Assembly (NCBI GenBank): GCA_017309115.1
Contig: JAFLEF010000028.1
Span: 1-64,000 of the forward strand
Direction: 5' to 3'
Length of the DNA stretch: 64,000 bases
From: Verrucomicrobiota bacterium
Lineage (GTDB): Bacteria; Verrucomicrobiota; Verrucomicrobiia; Limisphaerales; UBA9464
The notes under the pieces are model-generated. The model ran no database searches. It was not told where the DNA came from and was given only the letters and a program-made list of their open reading frames with translations. The translations under genes were made by a program, and so were the position numbers. Shown piece by piece: positions 34,810-43,872 of this stretch. How positions within the stretch are numbered: position 1 is the first letter of the stretch; each line of letters opens with the position of its first letter.

Positions 34810-36321
34810 TCAGGCCAGGGCGTGGGCGAGCAGGTTCCGGGTGATCTGTTGAACTCGCGCGTCGGGACCCTGCGGCGAGGTGTACACGCTGGGTCGAAGA
34901 TATCCGGGCGGGGCGCTGAGGCCGTCGGCCCACCAAATGGTGGCGGCATTGAACACGTAGTTGCCCTTGGGACCGGGATACACCGTCGCGGTGTAGATGC
35001 CGCCGTTGAGTTTTCCCGGGGCGTCCTGGGTGGGACCGGTGGCGACAATTTCGAGTCCGGGAATGGGCGCCGGATCGCCATGCCATTCCCAGCCCACCAG
35101 ACCGGGAATGCCGTCCCCGCGGCGCATTCCTGTGTCGGCGAAGATCCAGTGATCGGGCGCGGCGCAGATCCAATCGGCGCCGCCGGTGACCGGTCCGGTG
35201 CTGTGCGCGCCGACCAGTTCGTTGGCGTAGGGACGCTCGTGCGGCAGCGAATCCATGGAGACGAAGTCGCGGGTGCCGTGCGGCGGACCAAAGACGCCGG
35301 TTCGCTCGAAGACCCGGTCCGGCCGACCCTGTGCGTCAGGCGACAATTGAATTCGTCCACAGCAGGTGTTGCCGGAAAGAAAGGCGACGCTCACGCCCTG
35401 ATTCACCGCGTTCTGCACGTTGCGGAACATCTCGGGCGTCCAGTATTCGTCGTGTCCCACCGACAGGAACCCGCGCGCCCGCAGCAGGCCGGACGGATTC
35501 CGGTGGGTGTCCTGATTCGAAATGTACGTGAGGTCGTAGCCTTCCTTTTCGAGCCAGAAGGCGAGGGGGAATTCCCACAGCAGGAATTCGCCGGAACCCT
35601 GCGACAACGGGGCGTCGAAGATCTGACAGTATCGTCCGTAGGGCCGGTTGAAGGAAATCTCCACGTTGCCGCCCCAGTACCACTCGTTCTTGCCGTCGTC
35701 GTAGAGGGAGAACTGGGTCGGCCAGCGATTGTAGGCCTGCCAAGTGTGATCACTGCACTGGAAGAGGAAGTCAGCCCGCCGTTGATCGCGAACGATAAAG
35801 GTCACGTAGCTTTGCCAGCCGTCCTTTTCGGAGGTGAGTTTGCCGAGGTACACACCGCTGACCCAGTCGTCTGGAATACGAATCTGCGCGGACGGCTCCC
35901 AGGCGCAGTCCCGGCGACGTTTGGGGCCGATGGGCGGATCTGGTTGCGTGACGCCGGGCAGAGGACCGAGTTCCTGCACCTTGCGGGCGCCCAGTCCGCC
36001 GTACCAGCCGAGCCGGTAGATCTCCACCCGGAAAGGCGAAGCAGGCTGGGTGCTCACGAACAGCGTGAGTTCATCGCCGGCGCGGACCGACGTGTGCGAG
36101 CAGTAACCTTCGATCCACGGACAGCGCCATTTGGTCTTCGGATCCACGCCGGTCTTGGTGAGTTGCCAATCGGGCGAACCCGGGCGGGCGTTTTCCCGGA
36201 CGATGGGATTGGGTCCGCCGGATTTGCGGTCCGTGGCACAACCGGCGACGGCGGTGACGGCACCGGAGGCGGCCAACTGTTTGAGAAACGTGCGGCGATT
36301 GGCGGCGGCCTCCGGAGTCAT
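34810..36321 (-). CDS. TAT-signal protein with N,N-dimethylformamidase beta-subunit-like domain
   Basis: A 503-residue protein with a twin-arginine leader (NRRTFLKQLAASGAVTAVAGCATD) that also contains a lipobox-like VAGC. It may be an exported lipoprotein. The body matches the C-terminal domain of the DMFase large subunit: PFRVEIYRLGWYGGLGARKV, SGVYLGKLTSE, YDLTYISNQDTHRNP, GFLSVGHDEYWTPEMFRNVQNAVNQGVSVAFLSGN. The GHDEYWT motif contains the acidic and His residues of the metal site. True DMFase activity is unlikely to be certain without a small subunit, and none is adjacent. It is followed by cutC after 20 bp. Confidence 0.78.
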   Translation of the reverse strand: MTPEAAANRRTFLKQLAASGAVTAVAGCATDRKSGGPNPIVRENARPGSPDWQLTKTGVDPKTKWRCPWIEGYCSHTSVRAGDELTLFVSTQPASPFRVEIYRLGWYGGLGARKVQELGPLPGVTQPDPPIGPKRRRDCAWEPSAQIRIPDDWVSGVYLGKLTSEKDGWQSYVTFIVRDQRRADFLFQCSDHTWQAYNRWPTQFSLYDDGKNEWYWGGNVEISFNRPYGRYCQIFDAPLSQGSGEFLLWEFPLAFWLEKEGYDLTYISNQDTHRNPSGLLRARGFLSVGHDEYWTPEMFRNVQNAVNQGVSVAFLSGNTCCGRIQLSPDAQGRPDRVFERTGVFGPPHGTRDFVSMDSLPHERPYANELVGAHSTGPVTGGADWICAAPDHWIFADTGMRRGDGIPGLVGWEWHGDPAPIPGLEIVATGPTQDAPGKLNGGIYTATVYPGPKGNYVFNAATIWWADGLSAPPGYLRPSVYTSPQGPDARVQQITRNLLAHALA

Positions 36322-36701
36322 GGCGGTGAGTCTGCCACGCGATCGGACTTGGCGTCACGCGGCGGACGTCTGAAACCGTCGGATAAGTGTGGTGTGCTGC
36401 CGCATTCCGGGGAGGAAGAAGGGAGGGATCTGGAATACAGGAAAACAGGAAGGGAACAAGGACCGGCAGAGGGGTAGGTGCGATTGGATGGGAGCTGAGC
36501 CGGAACTCAGACCAGCCGCTGGAATTCACGCGAAAGGAAAAGGGTAGAATCGGATTCAGAGAGTCGCGGTCATTTAGGTTTTTCCGATTATTCGCTCCGC
36601 AATTCCAACGGTTTGATCCTCCCGCGAAGCATTCCGTTGTCGACTGGGTCGTTCCCGGTTTTCGGCGTGCGCTCCGGGCTGGTCTCGCCTACTTTCCGTC
36701 T
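36322..36701. repeat. Spacer with 'ctggaa-acaggaa' repeat
   Basis: Bases 36428-36460 hold gatctggaatacaggaaaacaggaaggg, followed by a stretch (gattggatgggagctgagcc..) that recurs near 39150-39210. No gene is supported. Promoter elements for the DUF433 gene presumably lie in 36540-36700 but none is clear enough to call. Confidence 0.5.
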
Positions 36702-36932
36702 ATGAAGAGGTTCACTCGGATCACTCGCGATCCCACGGTCATGGGAGGAAAGCCCTGTATTCGGGGGATTCGGGTGACAGTCGGTGCGCTGGTTGGTCTC
36801 GTTGCCGCCGGACATACCTGGGAAGAAATCCTTCGGCTCTATCCCTACCTCACCACCGCCGATATTCAGGAAGCCTTGTCGTATGCTGCCTGGAGGGTGG
36901 AGGAACTCGAAATGCCCTTGCCGATGGCGTGA
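36702..36932 (+). CDS. DUF433 antitoxin
   Basis: A 76-residue protein, MKRFTRITRDPTVMGGKPCIRGIRVTVGALVGLVAAGHTWEEILRLYPYLTTADIQEALSYAAWR. The MGGKPCIRGIRVTV start and the EILRLYPYLTTADIQEAL helix are the classic DUF433 antitoxin signature (DNA-binding, wHTH-like). These proteins pair with DUF5615 PIN-like toxins. The toxin gene overlaps this stop codon by GTGA, as in the usual operon. The long frame from 36387 is not coding upstream of 36702. Confidence 0.92.
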   Translation: MKRFTRITRDPTVMGGKPCIRGIRVTVGALVGLVAAGHTWEEILRLYPYLTTADIQEALSYAAWRVEELEMPLPMA

Positions 36933-37222
36933 GGCTGCTCATCGACATGAATTTATCACCCGTGTGGGTGAGTTACTTGAGTGGGCAGGGAATTGAGTCT
37001 GTTCACTGGTCGGCAGTCGGAGCGGCCAACGCACCGGACGCGGAAGTTATGGAATGGGCCCGCGAGCATGGATGCGTCGTTTCAGATCGCGAGTTCGAAT
37101 TCTGCCTATTTGACTACCGGATGGGACGTGGGAAAGAACGGCATACCCATGCGCTTACCAGCATCTCCAGCACGCTAAGCGATCATCGAGTATCTGGTTG
37201 CGAATCGCGTCAACCTGACTGA
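36929..37222 (+). pseudogene. DUF5615 PIN-like toxin, frameshifted and truncated
   Basis: Starts at GTG 36929, overlapping the antitoxin stop. Residues 1-58 match DUF5615 well (MRLLIDMNLSPVWVSYLSGQGIESVHWSAVGAANAPDAEVMEWAREHGCVVSDREFEF). From about 37103 the frame yields unrelated sequence. The +1 frame reads (F)SAYLTTGWDVGKNGIPMRL, resembling the family's F.A.LA.TG....P... continuation, so a one-base deletion near 37103-37106 is likely. Even in the corrected frame a TAA at 37176 ends the protein early. The toxin is therefore probably inactive, unless this is a sequencing error. Confidence 0.7.
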
Positions 37223-37223
37223 G

Positions 37224-37628
37224 TTGCCGCGAAACGAAAGGACCGAGGTCTGCCGCCGATGGCTTGAGCACTTCGCGTCCCGGGTGAAACGCCAGGAGGG
37301 AAGCTGGATCTACCGCGGATACAAATGGCACGGCTTCAGTTACGGCATCGAGCCCTGTCGTTCGGGTGGCGCCGCCTGGGACGCTTACCGCGACACCAAA
37401 GGTAAGTTTTTCCTCTTCGATGAGGGTGAGAACTATGGGTACTTGTGTCAGACTTTGTCTCCGTTCAGACCGGACCTGTCCCAGGTTCGCGCCGACAGTT
37501 ACCTCACAGCAGTGACCTTCGCCTGGACCATGGTGTTCACCCACGAGCAGCCGGAGATCGGTCCATTTTTTGCCGAAGCGGATCCTCGCGAGATCGGAAG
37601 TCAGGCGAGACGTCCCGAAGCGAAGTGA
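37224..37628 (+). CDS. Uncharacterised protein, DUF4275-like
   Basis: A frame of 134 residues from a TTG at 37224. The coding-like sequence already begins just after the TAA at 37176 (IIEYLVANRVNLTELPRNER) with no better start codon. The C-terminal segment YLTAVTFAWTMVFTHEQPEIGPFFAEAD resembles the FxWTxVxTHE..GPFF end of DUF4275 proteins, and KWHGFSYGIEP fits the WxxFSY part. Assignment is tentative. The gene may be a 5'-damaged fragment, since the frame continues in register with the corrected toxin frame across the TAA. Confidence 0.45.
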   Translation: MPRNERTEVCRRWLEHFASRVKRQEGSWIYRGYKWHGFSYGIEPCRSGGAAWDAYRDTKGKFFLFDEGENYGYLCQTLSPFRPDLSQVRADSYLTAVTFAWTMVFTHEQPEIGPFFAEADPREIGSQARRPEAK

Positions 37629-37790
37629 GGATCCTCCGCGACGGGTTCCAGAGATTGAGTTTTGGACTGAAGATGAAGCGTTTCAGCGCTGGAATTCGGA
37701 TTGCCAGACGATTCGCGATTTACGCGGTCAGGGGACCACGGTACGAACAGGCTTCCGGCGAATGGGCAGTCGGGAATCAGAAAGATCCGA

Positions 37791-38357
37791 ATGGGAACAC
37801 GTCTCAAATGGGCGGTCGGGGGGCTGTTCGTGGTCGCGACGATCGTCTTCGTGTTACCGGCTGTTCAGGTTTGTCGGGACTGGGCGTTCATCGATCGCCA
37901 TAGCGGGTCGCGAAAAGGATACCGCGAGTGGCCCCTGGGTTGGCGCACCGGTCAGTGGTACCAGGATTCGGCCATTGAGCGGTTCATGCGCTCACACTAC
38001 CCGGCTGAGTTTCAACAGGACTGGGTCAGCTATGCCGGCACCGGTCGGAACGCCTTTGGCCGCGGGATCCTGTATGGCCACGGACGACCGGGGAGAATTT
38101 TGCAGCCCCAGCCAGAGTGGATTCGTGATTTTTGTCGAGGGAGGTCTGATTCGGAACTGCGTCATCTATATGACGTTTTGGCGAGCGCGGAACCGGTGGC
38201 AATTCAGAAACTGGTGGATGAAATCATCGAATCAGCGCTTTCGGCGAAGGAATCCCAGCCGGTGGGCCCAACGAAGGGAAGGCAGTCTATTCCTCCTGAC
38301 GGGAACCCAACACTTCCTGCTTCGAATTTCCCCGGTGAACCGAAGCTCCGGAAATGA
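37791..38357 (+). CDS. Membrane-anchored protein of unknown function
   Basis: A 188-residue protein starting MGTRLKWAVGGLFVVATIVFVLPAVQVCRDW, with a single N-terminal transmembrane or signal segment. The mature part is basic and Trp/Arg-rich (GYREWPLGWRTGQWYQDSAIERFMRSHYP), without a recognised domain. Its TGA overlaps the ATG of the next gene, so the two are coupled. The preceding 160 bases contain an open frame in another register that I could not match to a family. Confidence 0.6.
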   Translation: MGTRLKWAVGGLFVVATIVFVLPAVQVCRDWAFIDRHSGSRKGYREWPLGWRTGQWYQDSAIERFMRSHYPAEFQQDWVSYAGTGRNAFGRGILYGHGRPGRILQPQPEWIRDFCRGRSDSELRHLYDVLASAEPVAIQKLVDEIIESALSAKESQPVGPTKGRQSIPPDGNPTLPASNFPGEPKLRK

Positions 38358-38998
38358 AACGCTTTTTGGCAATCGCAGTGGGCTTGGCCGTTGCCGGGAC
38401 GGTGGCGATCTCCTTCTTCTCCGAGGAAAGCCATCCGGAGTTCGGACTCATCCGGAGCACGCAATGGAGTGAACCGCATTCGCCCAGCCGCTTCATGGGC
38501 CTCGTGTTGGAGGTTACGGATACCTTCTGGGAGCTTCTCAACGGCGCTCCTCCGCCCACCGGGAAACGGGAACACCTGCACATCGGTTCGAATCAGCTCG
38601 AGTGGTCCCTCATGAGCACGGAGCTGAAGTCGGGGTGGCTCTATTTTCACCAGCCAGAGTCGCACGTGTTGCCCAACGAGTATATCTGGGAATTTGCTCC
38701 GTGCGCTCGGGTGAATCTGGCCGACGTCACGAAGGCGGATTTGGGTCAGGCGCAATTCGTCCGGGCCCTTGAAACCAACAAAATCCGGGCGGCCTTTGAT
38801 TCCGATTCCTGGGTGGAGACCAACGCCCGGTTGACCGTGGAAGGACGGACGATCCCCGTGCGGGAGGGACAAATCGTCCTCGCGCGCCTGCTGAGCGCGC
38901 CCCAAACCATCTACGTCCTCAAGTTCAAGAATCAGGTGGGTGCGGGCACCTGGGGAGGCATTGGGGTTGATTACGTTCAGGGGGAGGTACGACCATGA
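38354..38998 (+). CDS. Exported or membrane-anchored protein of unknown function
   Basis: A 214-residue protein with an N-terminal hydrophobic segment (MKRFLAIAVGLAVAGTVAISFF). The rest is a soluble beta-rich polypeptide (HIGSNQLEWSLMSTELKSGWLYFHQPESHVLPNEYIWEF). No motif is recognised. It overlaps the upstream gene by ATGA, suggesting that the two products act together. Confidence 0.6.
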   Translation: MKRFLAIAVGLAVAGTVAISFFSEESHPEFGLIRSTQWSEPHSPSRFMGLVLEVTDTFWELLNGAPPPTGKREHLHIGSNQLEWSLMSTELKSGWLYFHQPESHVLPNEYIWEFAPCARVNLADVTKADLGQAQFVRALETNKIRAAFDSDSWVETNARLTVEGRTIPVREGQIVLARLLSAPQTIYVLKFKNQVGAGTWGGIGVDYVQGEVRP

Positions 38999-39525
38999 AT
39001 CCGCTATGGAGTGCGGGCAGACTTTCCGCCGCTTTCCCATCCCCCGGGGCACGTGGTGGCGTTGACGCGTGATTCGTTGCCGGGCCCTCGGAGACTGAAT
39101 GGATAAATCTGGAAAACAGGAAAACAGGAAGGGAACCAGGACAGGGACAAGGTGTGATTACTTGGGAGCTAAGCCAGAGCGATGCAGTTGGAACCGCCAA
39201 TTCACGCGAATGGGAGGAGCCAGAATCGAATTCAGCAAAAGTGTGCCGCACTCCATAGAAGTGCCCTTCATTCCCTGGGTCTTTTTCCTGTTTTCCTGTT
39301 TTCCAGATTTGCCCCTTTGCCGTTCTTCCCATCCCCCGACGCGGGTGGATGTGGTGGAACTCCCTCCGCGTAAGGTCGAGGTGGAGCCTCCGCCGCCTGA
39401 AGGCGGGACTCCGAACGGGAACTCGGAACGAAGACGGGACTCTGAAGTACGGTGGTGGACGCGTGATGTGCTGGAAGGGAAAGGGCGGGCTCGCCCGGGG
39501 GCGGGTCTTTTTGCAGGCTGGGCCG
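38999..39525. repeat. Repeat-derived spacer before the kinase-MurQ gene
   Basis: Bases 39108-39135 hold tctggaaaacaggaaaacagg. About 39150-39250 parallels 36470-36540. Bases 39284-39310 hold the complementary ttttcctgttttcctgttttcc, and about 39360-39430 hold another dispersed segment (gtggagcctccgccgcctga). Open frames here are repeat-derived. Confidence 0.5.
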
Positions 39526-41346
39526 ATGACGGTGCCGGAACTTTATCTGGGCTTGGAATGCGGGGGGACGCGGACGGTGGCTTTGGTCGCCGACGGGCAG
39601 GGTCAGTTGGTCGCGCGGGTGGAGGGCGGGCCGTGCAATCTTCGCTTGGTCAGTGATGCGGAACTCGAGGAGCGGTTTCGGGATCTCGCCGGGAAACTTC
39701 CCGCTCCGGTGGCGGTGGGAATTGGCATGGCCGGAGTGCGCGATGCCACGGACTGCGCCCGGATCGAACGAATTCTTGAGAAGGTTTGGCCCGGTCTTCC
39801 GCGGTTGGCGGATCACGATCTGGAGTCGGCTTGGATGACGGTCGAAGACGACACGGGTTCCGAATCGGAACCTCGGGTGGTGGTGCTGAGCGGAACCGGT
39901 TCCTGCTGCTACGGCCGGGATTCCCACGGGCACATCGCCAAGGTCGGCGGCTGGGGCCATTTGCTGGGGGATCGCGGAAGTGCCTACGACATCGCCTTCC
40001 GCGCCCTGCGCACCGCGGCTCACGAATACGACCACACCGAAGTCTGGGGACCCTTTGGTCAGCGGGCGCTGCGGGAACTGCAGTTGAACGAACCCAATGA
40101 TCTGATTGCCTGGCTGCAGTCGGCCAGCAAGACGGCGGTGGCCGCGCTGGCACCGCAGGTGTTCGCTGCGGCCGCCGAAGGGGATTCCGGAGCGCGCCGG
40201 GTGCTGAAGGACACTGCCGATATTCTCGCCCGCGACGCCTTGGCCTGTGCCCGGCGGTTGGTCAAGGGGCGCGGGCCAGTGCAGTTCATCCTGGCGGGAA
40301 GTGTTTTGCTGAAGCAGCCCGGATTGGTTCGCGCGGTGGCCCGGCAAATTCGGGCCGAACGTCCCGGGTCCCGGGTGGTGCCGTTGCCCCGGGAATCTGT
40401 CTGGGGGGCGGTGGCGATGGCGCGCGCGGCTCGGCGAGGTCGGCCGGGGTCGGTGGTGGCGAGCGCGTCGGAGAAGCCGGCTCAGCGGGAGCTTCGCCCT
40501 ACCGGGTTGGTTCCGGCCACTCGAGAGTTGTCGCCCACCGAACAGCGCAATCCGCGCTCGATGGAGCTGGACCGACTTCCGCTGGGGGAGGCCATTGAGC
40601 TCATGCTGACCGAGGATGCTGGTATTCTGGAAGCGATTCGGGCGCATCGGTCAGCCTTGGAACGGCTCATTCAGCGGTCGGTTCGCACGTTCCGGGCGGG
40701 CGGACGGTTGTTCTACGTCGGTGCCGGCACCAGTGGCCGGCTGGGCGTGCTGGATGCCAGTGAGTGTCCGCCCACGTTTCGCACGCCGCCGGAGTGGGTG
40801 CAGGGCATCATGGCCGGCGGGGAGAAGGCGCTGCATTCGGCGGTGGAAGGGGCTGAGGACGATCCCGAGGCGGGATCCCGCGCGGTTCAGTTCCGGGGTG
40901 TGGGACCGAAGGATCTGGTGGTCGGCATTGCGGCGAGTGGACGCACCCCGTTCGTGTGGGGCGCACTGGCCGAGGCTCGGCGCCGGGGGGCGGTGACGGG
41001 ACTGATTTGCTTCAATCCCCACTTGGTGTTTGCCCGGGGTCAGAAGCCGGATCACGTGCTGGCGGTGGACGTCGGGCCGGAAGTCCTGACTGGGTCCACC
41101 CGGCTCAAGGCGGGCACGGCGACCAAGCTGATCCTGAACCTGCTGACCACGCTGACGTTTGTGCGGTTGGGCAAGGTGGTGGGCAATCTGATGGTCGATC
41201 TGAACCCTTCGAACGTGAAGTTGCGCGACCGGGCCTGCCGGATCGTGATGGAGCTCACCCACCTGGATCGGCCGCGGGCCGAAGCGGAACTGGCGCGGGC
41301 CAAGTGGTCGGTGGGGGAAGTGGTGCGTCGTTTTCGGCGGGCGTAG
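39526..41346 (+). CDS. Fused N-acetylhexosamine kinase / MurNAc 6-phosphate etherase
   Basis: A 606-residue bifunctional protein. I start it at ATG 39526 (MTVPELYLGLECGGTRTVAL); the frame is open upstream through repeats. Residues 1 to about 300 are a BadF/BcrA-type sugar kinase: phosphate loop LECGGTRT, LSGTGSCCYG, VGGWGHLLGDRGSAYDI. After a linker of about 40 residues comes a full MurQ domain: TEQRNPRSMELDRL, FYVGAGTSGRLGVLDASECPPTF, AGGEKALHSAVEGAEDD, GIAASGRTPFV, LKAGTATKLILNLLTT. MurQ turns MurNAc 6-phosphate into GlcNAc 6-phosphate and lactate. Kinases of this type phosphorylate MurNAc or GlcNAc, so the chain joins two consecutive peptidoglycan-recycling steps. Confidence 0.9.
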   Translation: MTVPELYLGLECGGTRTVALVADGQGQLVARVEGGPCNLRLVSDAELEERFRDLAGKLPAPVAVGIGMAGVRDATDCARIERILEKVWPGLPRLADHDLESAWMTVEDDTGSESEPRVVVLSGTGSCCYGRDSHGHIAKVGGWGHLLGDRGSAYDIAFRALRTAAHEYDHTEVWGPFGQRALRELQLNEPNDLIAWLQSASKTAVAALAPQVFAAAAEGDSGARRVLKDTADILARDALACARRLVKGRGPVQFILAGSVLLKQPGLVRAVARQIRAERPGSRVVPLPRESVWGAVAMARAARRGRPGSVVASASEKPAQRELRPTGLVPATRELSPTEQRNPRSMELDRLPLGEAIELMLTEDAGILEAIRAHRSALERLIQRSVRTFRAGGRLFYVGAGTSGRLGVLDASECPPTFRTPPEWVQGIMAGGEKALHSAVEGAEDDPEAGSRAVQFRGVGPKDLVVGIAASGRTPFVWGALAEARRRGAVTGLICFNPHLVFARGQKPDHVLAVDVGPEVLTGSTRLKAGTATKLILNLLTTLTFVRLGKVVGNLMVDLNPSNVKLRDRACRIVMELTHLDRPRAEAELARAKWSVGEVVRRFRRA

Positions 41347-41503
41347 CGAGTAGCGGAATCCAGTTGGGGTGCGAGTTCACCCCTAGCGGGGGATGGGAAA
41401 GCGGTAAAAAGTTAAAAAAAGTTTACCTCACTCCATAGGCTTCGCCCCAGGCAAAGGTTTGACTGGCCGGGCGGCGTGGGGTCCGTAGCCTGCGCGGATA
41501 CGG

Positions 41504-42946
41504 ATGGACGCTACTCGTTTGCAGCTCTTCAACACGCTCACCCGCCGGGTGGAGCCGTTTGAACCCCTGTTCCCGGATCAGACCAAGGACGGTCGCCCGG
41601 TCGTGGGCATGTACTGCTGCGGACCCACGGTCTACGACTTCGGTCACATTGGAAACTTTCGCACCTTCGTGTTTGCTGACCTGGTTCGCCGCTACCTCGA
41701 GTTCCGGGGTTACGCGGTGAACCACGTGATGAACATCACGGACGTCGAGGACAAGATCATCCGCCGCGTTCAGGAGACCGGCCAATCCCTGCGCGAATTC
41801 ACTGGGCATTATGAACGCGAGTTCATTCGGGACCTGCAGACCTTGTTGTGCCGGGTGCCGACGCAGACGCCTCGGGCGACGGAGCACATCGCCGACATCA
41901 TTGCGCTGATCCAGCGGTTGGAGTCGCGCGGTCTGGCGTATCGGGCGCCGGATGGCTCGGTGTACTTCAGCATTCAGAAGTATCAGGGCTGCGGCTGCCG
42001 GTATGGTCAGTTGGTCAACTTGAACTTCGACGCCATGCGCGTCGGGGAGCGGGTGGCCGAGGACGAATACGACAAGGAATCCGTGGCCGACTTCGCCCTG
42101 TGGAAGGCGCGGGTGCCGGAGGACGGTGAGATCTTCTGGGAGAGTCCCTGGGGGCCGGGCCGGCCGGGCTGGCACATCGAGTGCAGCGCCATGAGCATGG
42201 CGTTGCTCGGGCCGAGCTTTGATCTGCATTTGGGCGGTGAAGACCTGGTGTTCCCGCATCATGAAGACGAAATCGCGCAGAGCGAAGGCGCGGGTCTGCA
42301 GGCTCCGGGCCGGCCGTTTGTGAAGCACTGGGTCCATGCCTCGCATCTGCTGGTGGAGGGCAAGAAGATGAGCAAGTCGCTCGGAAACTTCTTCACCGTG
42401 CGGGATCTGCTGGCGAAAGGCTACACGGGCCGGGAGATCCGTCAGCTGCTGCTCAGCGCCCATTATCGGGAAACCTTCAACTTCACGATGGACGGACTCG
42501 ACGGAGCCCGCACTGCTCTGGCGCGCATTGATGAATGCGTGGCGAAGTTGACCGAAGTGGCGGGCGGCGCGGCGCCGGGACCGGAGTCCTCTTCATTGGT
42601 GCGGGCATTCGTGACGGCGTTGGATGACGACCTGAATGTCTCGCGGGCCTGGGCGGCGGTCTTCGATTGGGTTCGGGAAACCAATCGAGCGCTGGCGGGT
42701 CAGCAGCTGTCGCCGGTTCAAGCAGCCACGGCCCTGGCGGCGTGGCAGCAGGTGGATCAGGTGCTGGGACTCGGCGCCAAATCCACCAGCGACGTACCGG
42801 CGGAGATCGTGGCCCTGGCGGAGGAACGCGCGGCGGCCAAGAAGGCGCGCGATTTTGCCCGGGCGGATGCCTTGCGGAAGGAGCTCAAGGATCGGGGCTG
42901 GGTCGTGGAAGACACGCCCAAGGGTCCCAAGCTCAAGCCGGCGTAA
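41504..42946 (+). CDS. cysS: Cysteinyl-tRNA synthetase
   Basis: A 480-residue class I aminoacyl-tRNA synthetase. The HIGH motif is HIGN at residues 48-51 ([16 protein letters not shown]) and KMSKS is at 288-292. Zinc ligands include Cys39 (MYCCGPTVY), Cys in WHIECSAM and the [10 protein letters not shown] pair. The C-terminal DALR-type helical domain ends in [30 protein letters not shown], typical of CysS. The 157 bases before it carry only a fragment of the 'gcggtaaaaagtt..actccata' repeat. Confidence 0.98.
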   Translation: MDATRLQLFNTLTRRVEPFEPLFPDQTKDGRPVVGMYCCGPTVYDFGHIGNFRTFVFADLVRRYLEFRGYAVNHVMNITDVEDKIIRRVQETGQSLREFTGHYEREFIRDLQTLLCRVPTQTPRATEHIADIIALIQRLESRGLAYRAPDGSVYFSIQKYQGCGCRYGQLVNLNFDAMRVGERVAEDEYDKESVADFALWKARVPEDGEIFWESPWGPGRPGWHIECSAMSMALLGPSFDLHLGGEDLVFPHHEDEIAQSEGAGLQAPGRPFVKHWVHASHLLVEGKKMSKSLGNFFTVRDLLAKGYTGREIRQLLLSAHYRETFNFTMDGLDGARTALARIDECVAKLTEVAGGAAPGPESSSLVRAFVTALDDDLNVSRAWAAVFDWVRETNRALAGQQLSPVQAATALAAWQQVDQVLGLGAKSTSDVPAEIVALAEERAAAKKARDFARADALRKELKDRGWVVEDTPKGPKLKPA

Positions 42947-43038
42947 GTTGCGAAGGGACGGGCTGGGGCGCGGAAACGGCGAGCCACCGGGAGACGGTAC
43001 GGTGGCCTCCGTGTTCCCACCCGCCCGCCCGTTGTTCC

Positions 43039-43872
43039 ATGTTCCAGACGCAGTCCATCACCGATTTTGCAGATCCCCGGCTCGCTCCCTTCCGGTCGAT
43101 GCGGGCGCAGTTCGATCATCTGCACGACGGCGTTTTCGTGGCGGAAGGTGAGAAGGTGGTGCGCCGGCTTCTGGAATCGAGCTGCGAAATCGTGTCGGTG
43201 TTGCTGCCGCCCAAGTGGCAGGCCGAGTACGAGCCGTTGCTCGCGGTCCGGCCGGAGAACATTGAGTTGTTTGTGGCCGACCGGGAGGTGCTCACGAAGC
43301 TGACGGGATTCTCCACCTATCAGGGGCTCCTGGGGCTGGCTCGGGTGACGGCTCCTGTGACTTTGGCGGACCTGAACCGGCTGCCCGAGCCGCGACTACT
43401 GGTGGCGCTGGACGGACTGACCAATGCCGAGAACGTCGGAACGGTGGTTCGCAATCTGGTGGCCCTGGGCGGGCAGGCGTTGGTGGTGGGGGAGACTTCG
43501 GCGCATCCGTATCTGCGGCGGGCAGTGCGGAGTTCCATGGGCGGGATTTTCAAGGTGCCGTACACGGTTTCCTCTGGGTTGGTGGAGTCTCTGGCGGAGC
43601 TCCGATCGAGTGGCGTGCGCTGTGTGGCGGCGCATCCGCACACGGAACAGCGCTGGCTCTGGGACGTCGATTTCACCCGGCCCACCTGCCTGGTGTTGGG
43701 TGCGGAAGGGGAGGGAATTCGCCCCGAAGTGTTGTCGGCGTGTGACGAGGTGGTGGCCCTGCCCATGTCCAACGGCGTGGATTCGCTCAACGTGGCCAAC
43801 GCGGCAGCCGTGTTTTTGGCGGAGGTGCAGAGGCAGAGGGGAAAGCTGAGAGCTGAGGGAAAGACCAGTTGA
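43039..43872 (+). CDS. TrmH/SpoU-family RNA 2'-O-methyltransferase
   Basis: A 277-residue protein from ATG 43039. It has an N-terminal RNA-binding part (HLHDGVFVAEGEKVVRRLLES) and a SPOUT domain with the three family motifs: LDGLTNAENVGTVVRNLVALGG, VLGAEGEGIRPEVLSACDEVVALPMSNGVDSLNVANAAAVFL. Members methylate ribose in rRNA or tRNA; the target is unknown. The last dozen residues (RGKLRAEGKTS) and the TGA are read out of a GCTGAGA/GTTGAGA tract, so the native C-terminus appears to have been replaced by repeat sequence. Confidence 0.9.
   Translation: MFQTQSITDFADPRLAPFRSMRAQFDHLHDGVFVAEGEKVVRRLLESSCEIVSVLLPPKWQAEYEPLLAVRPENIELFVADREVLTKLTGFSTYQGLLGLARVTAPVTLADLNRLPEPRLLVALDGLTNAENVGTVVRNLVALGGQALVVGETSAHPYLRRAVRSSMGGIFKVPYTVSSGLVESLAELRSSGVRCVAAHPHTEQRWLWDVDFTRPTCLVLGAEGEGIRPEVLSACDEVVALPMSNGVDSLNVANAAAVFLAEVQRQRGKLRAEGKTS

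Noticed and set aside
34822-36477. 551-codon plus-strand frame opposite the DMFase-like gene
   Set aside because: Shadow; the minus-strand frame carries the TAT signal and family motifs.
37629-37790. Open frame reading PEIEFWTEDEAFQRWN between two small genes
   Set aside because: It looks coding-like for about 40 residues but has no start, no end of its own and no family I recognise, so it is not listed as a gene.
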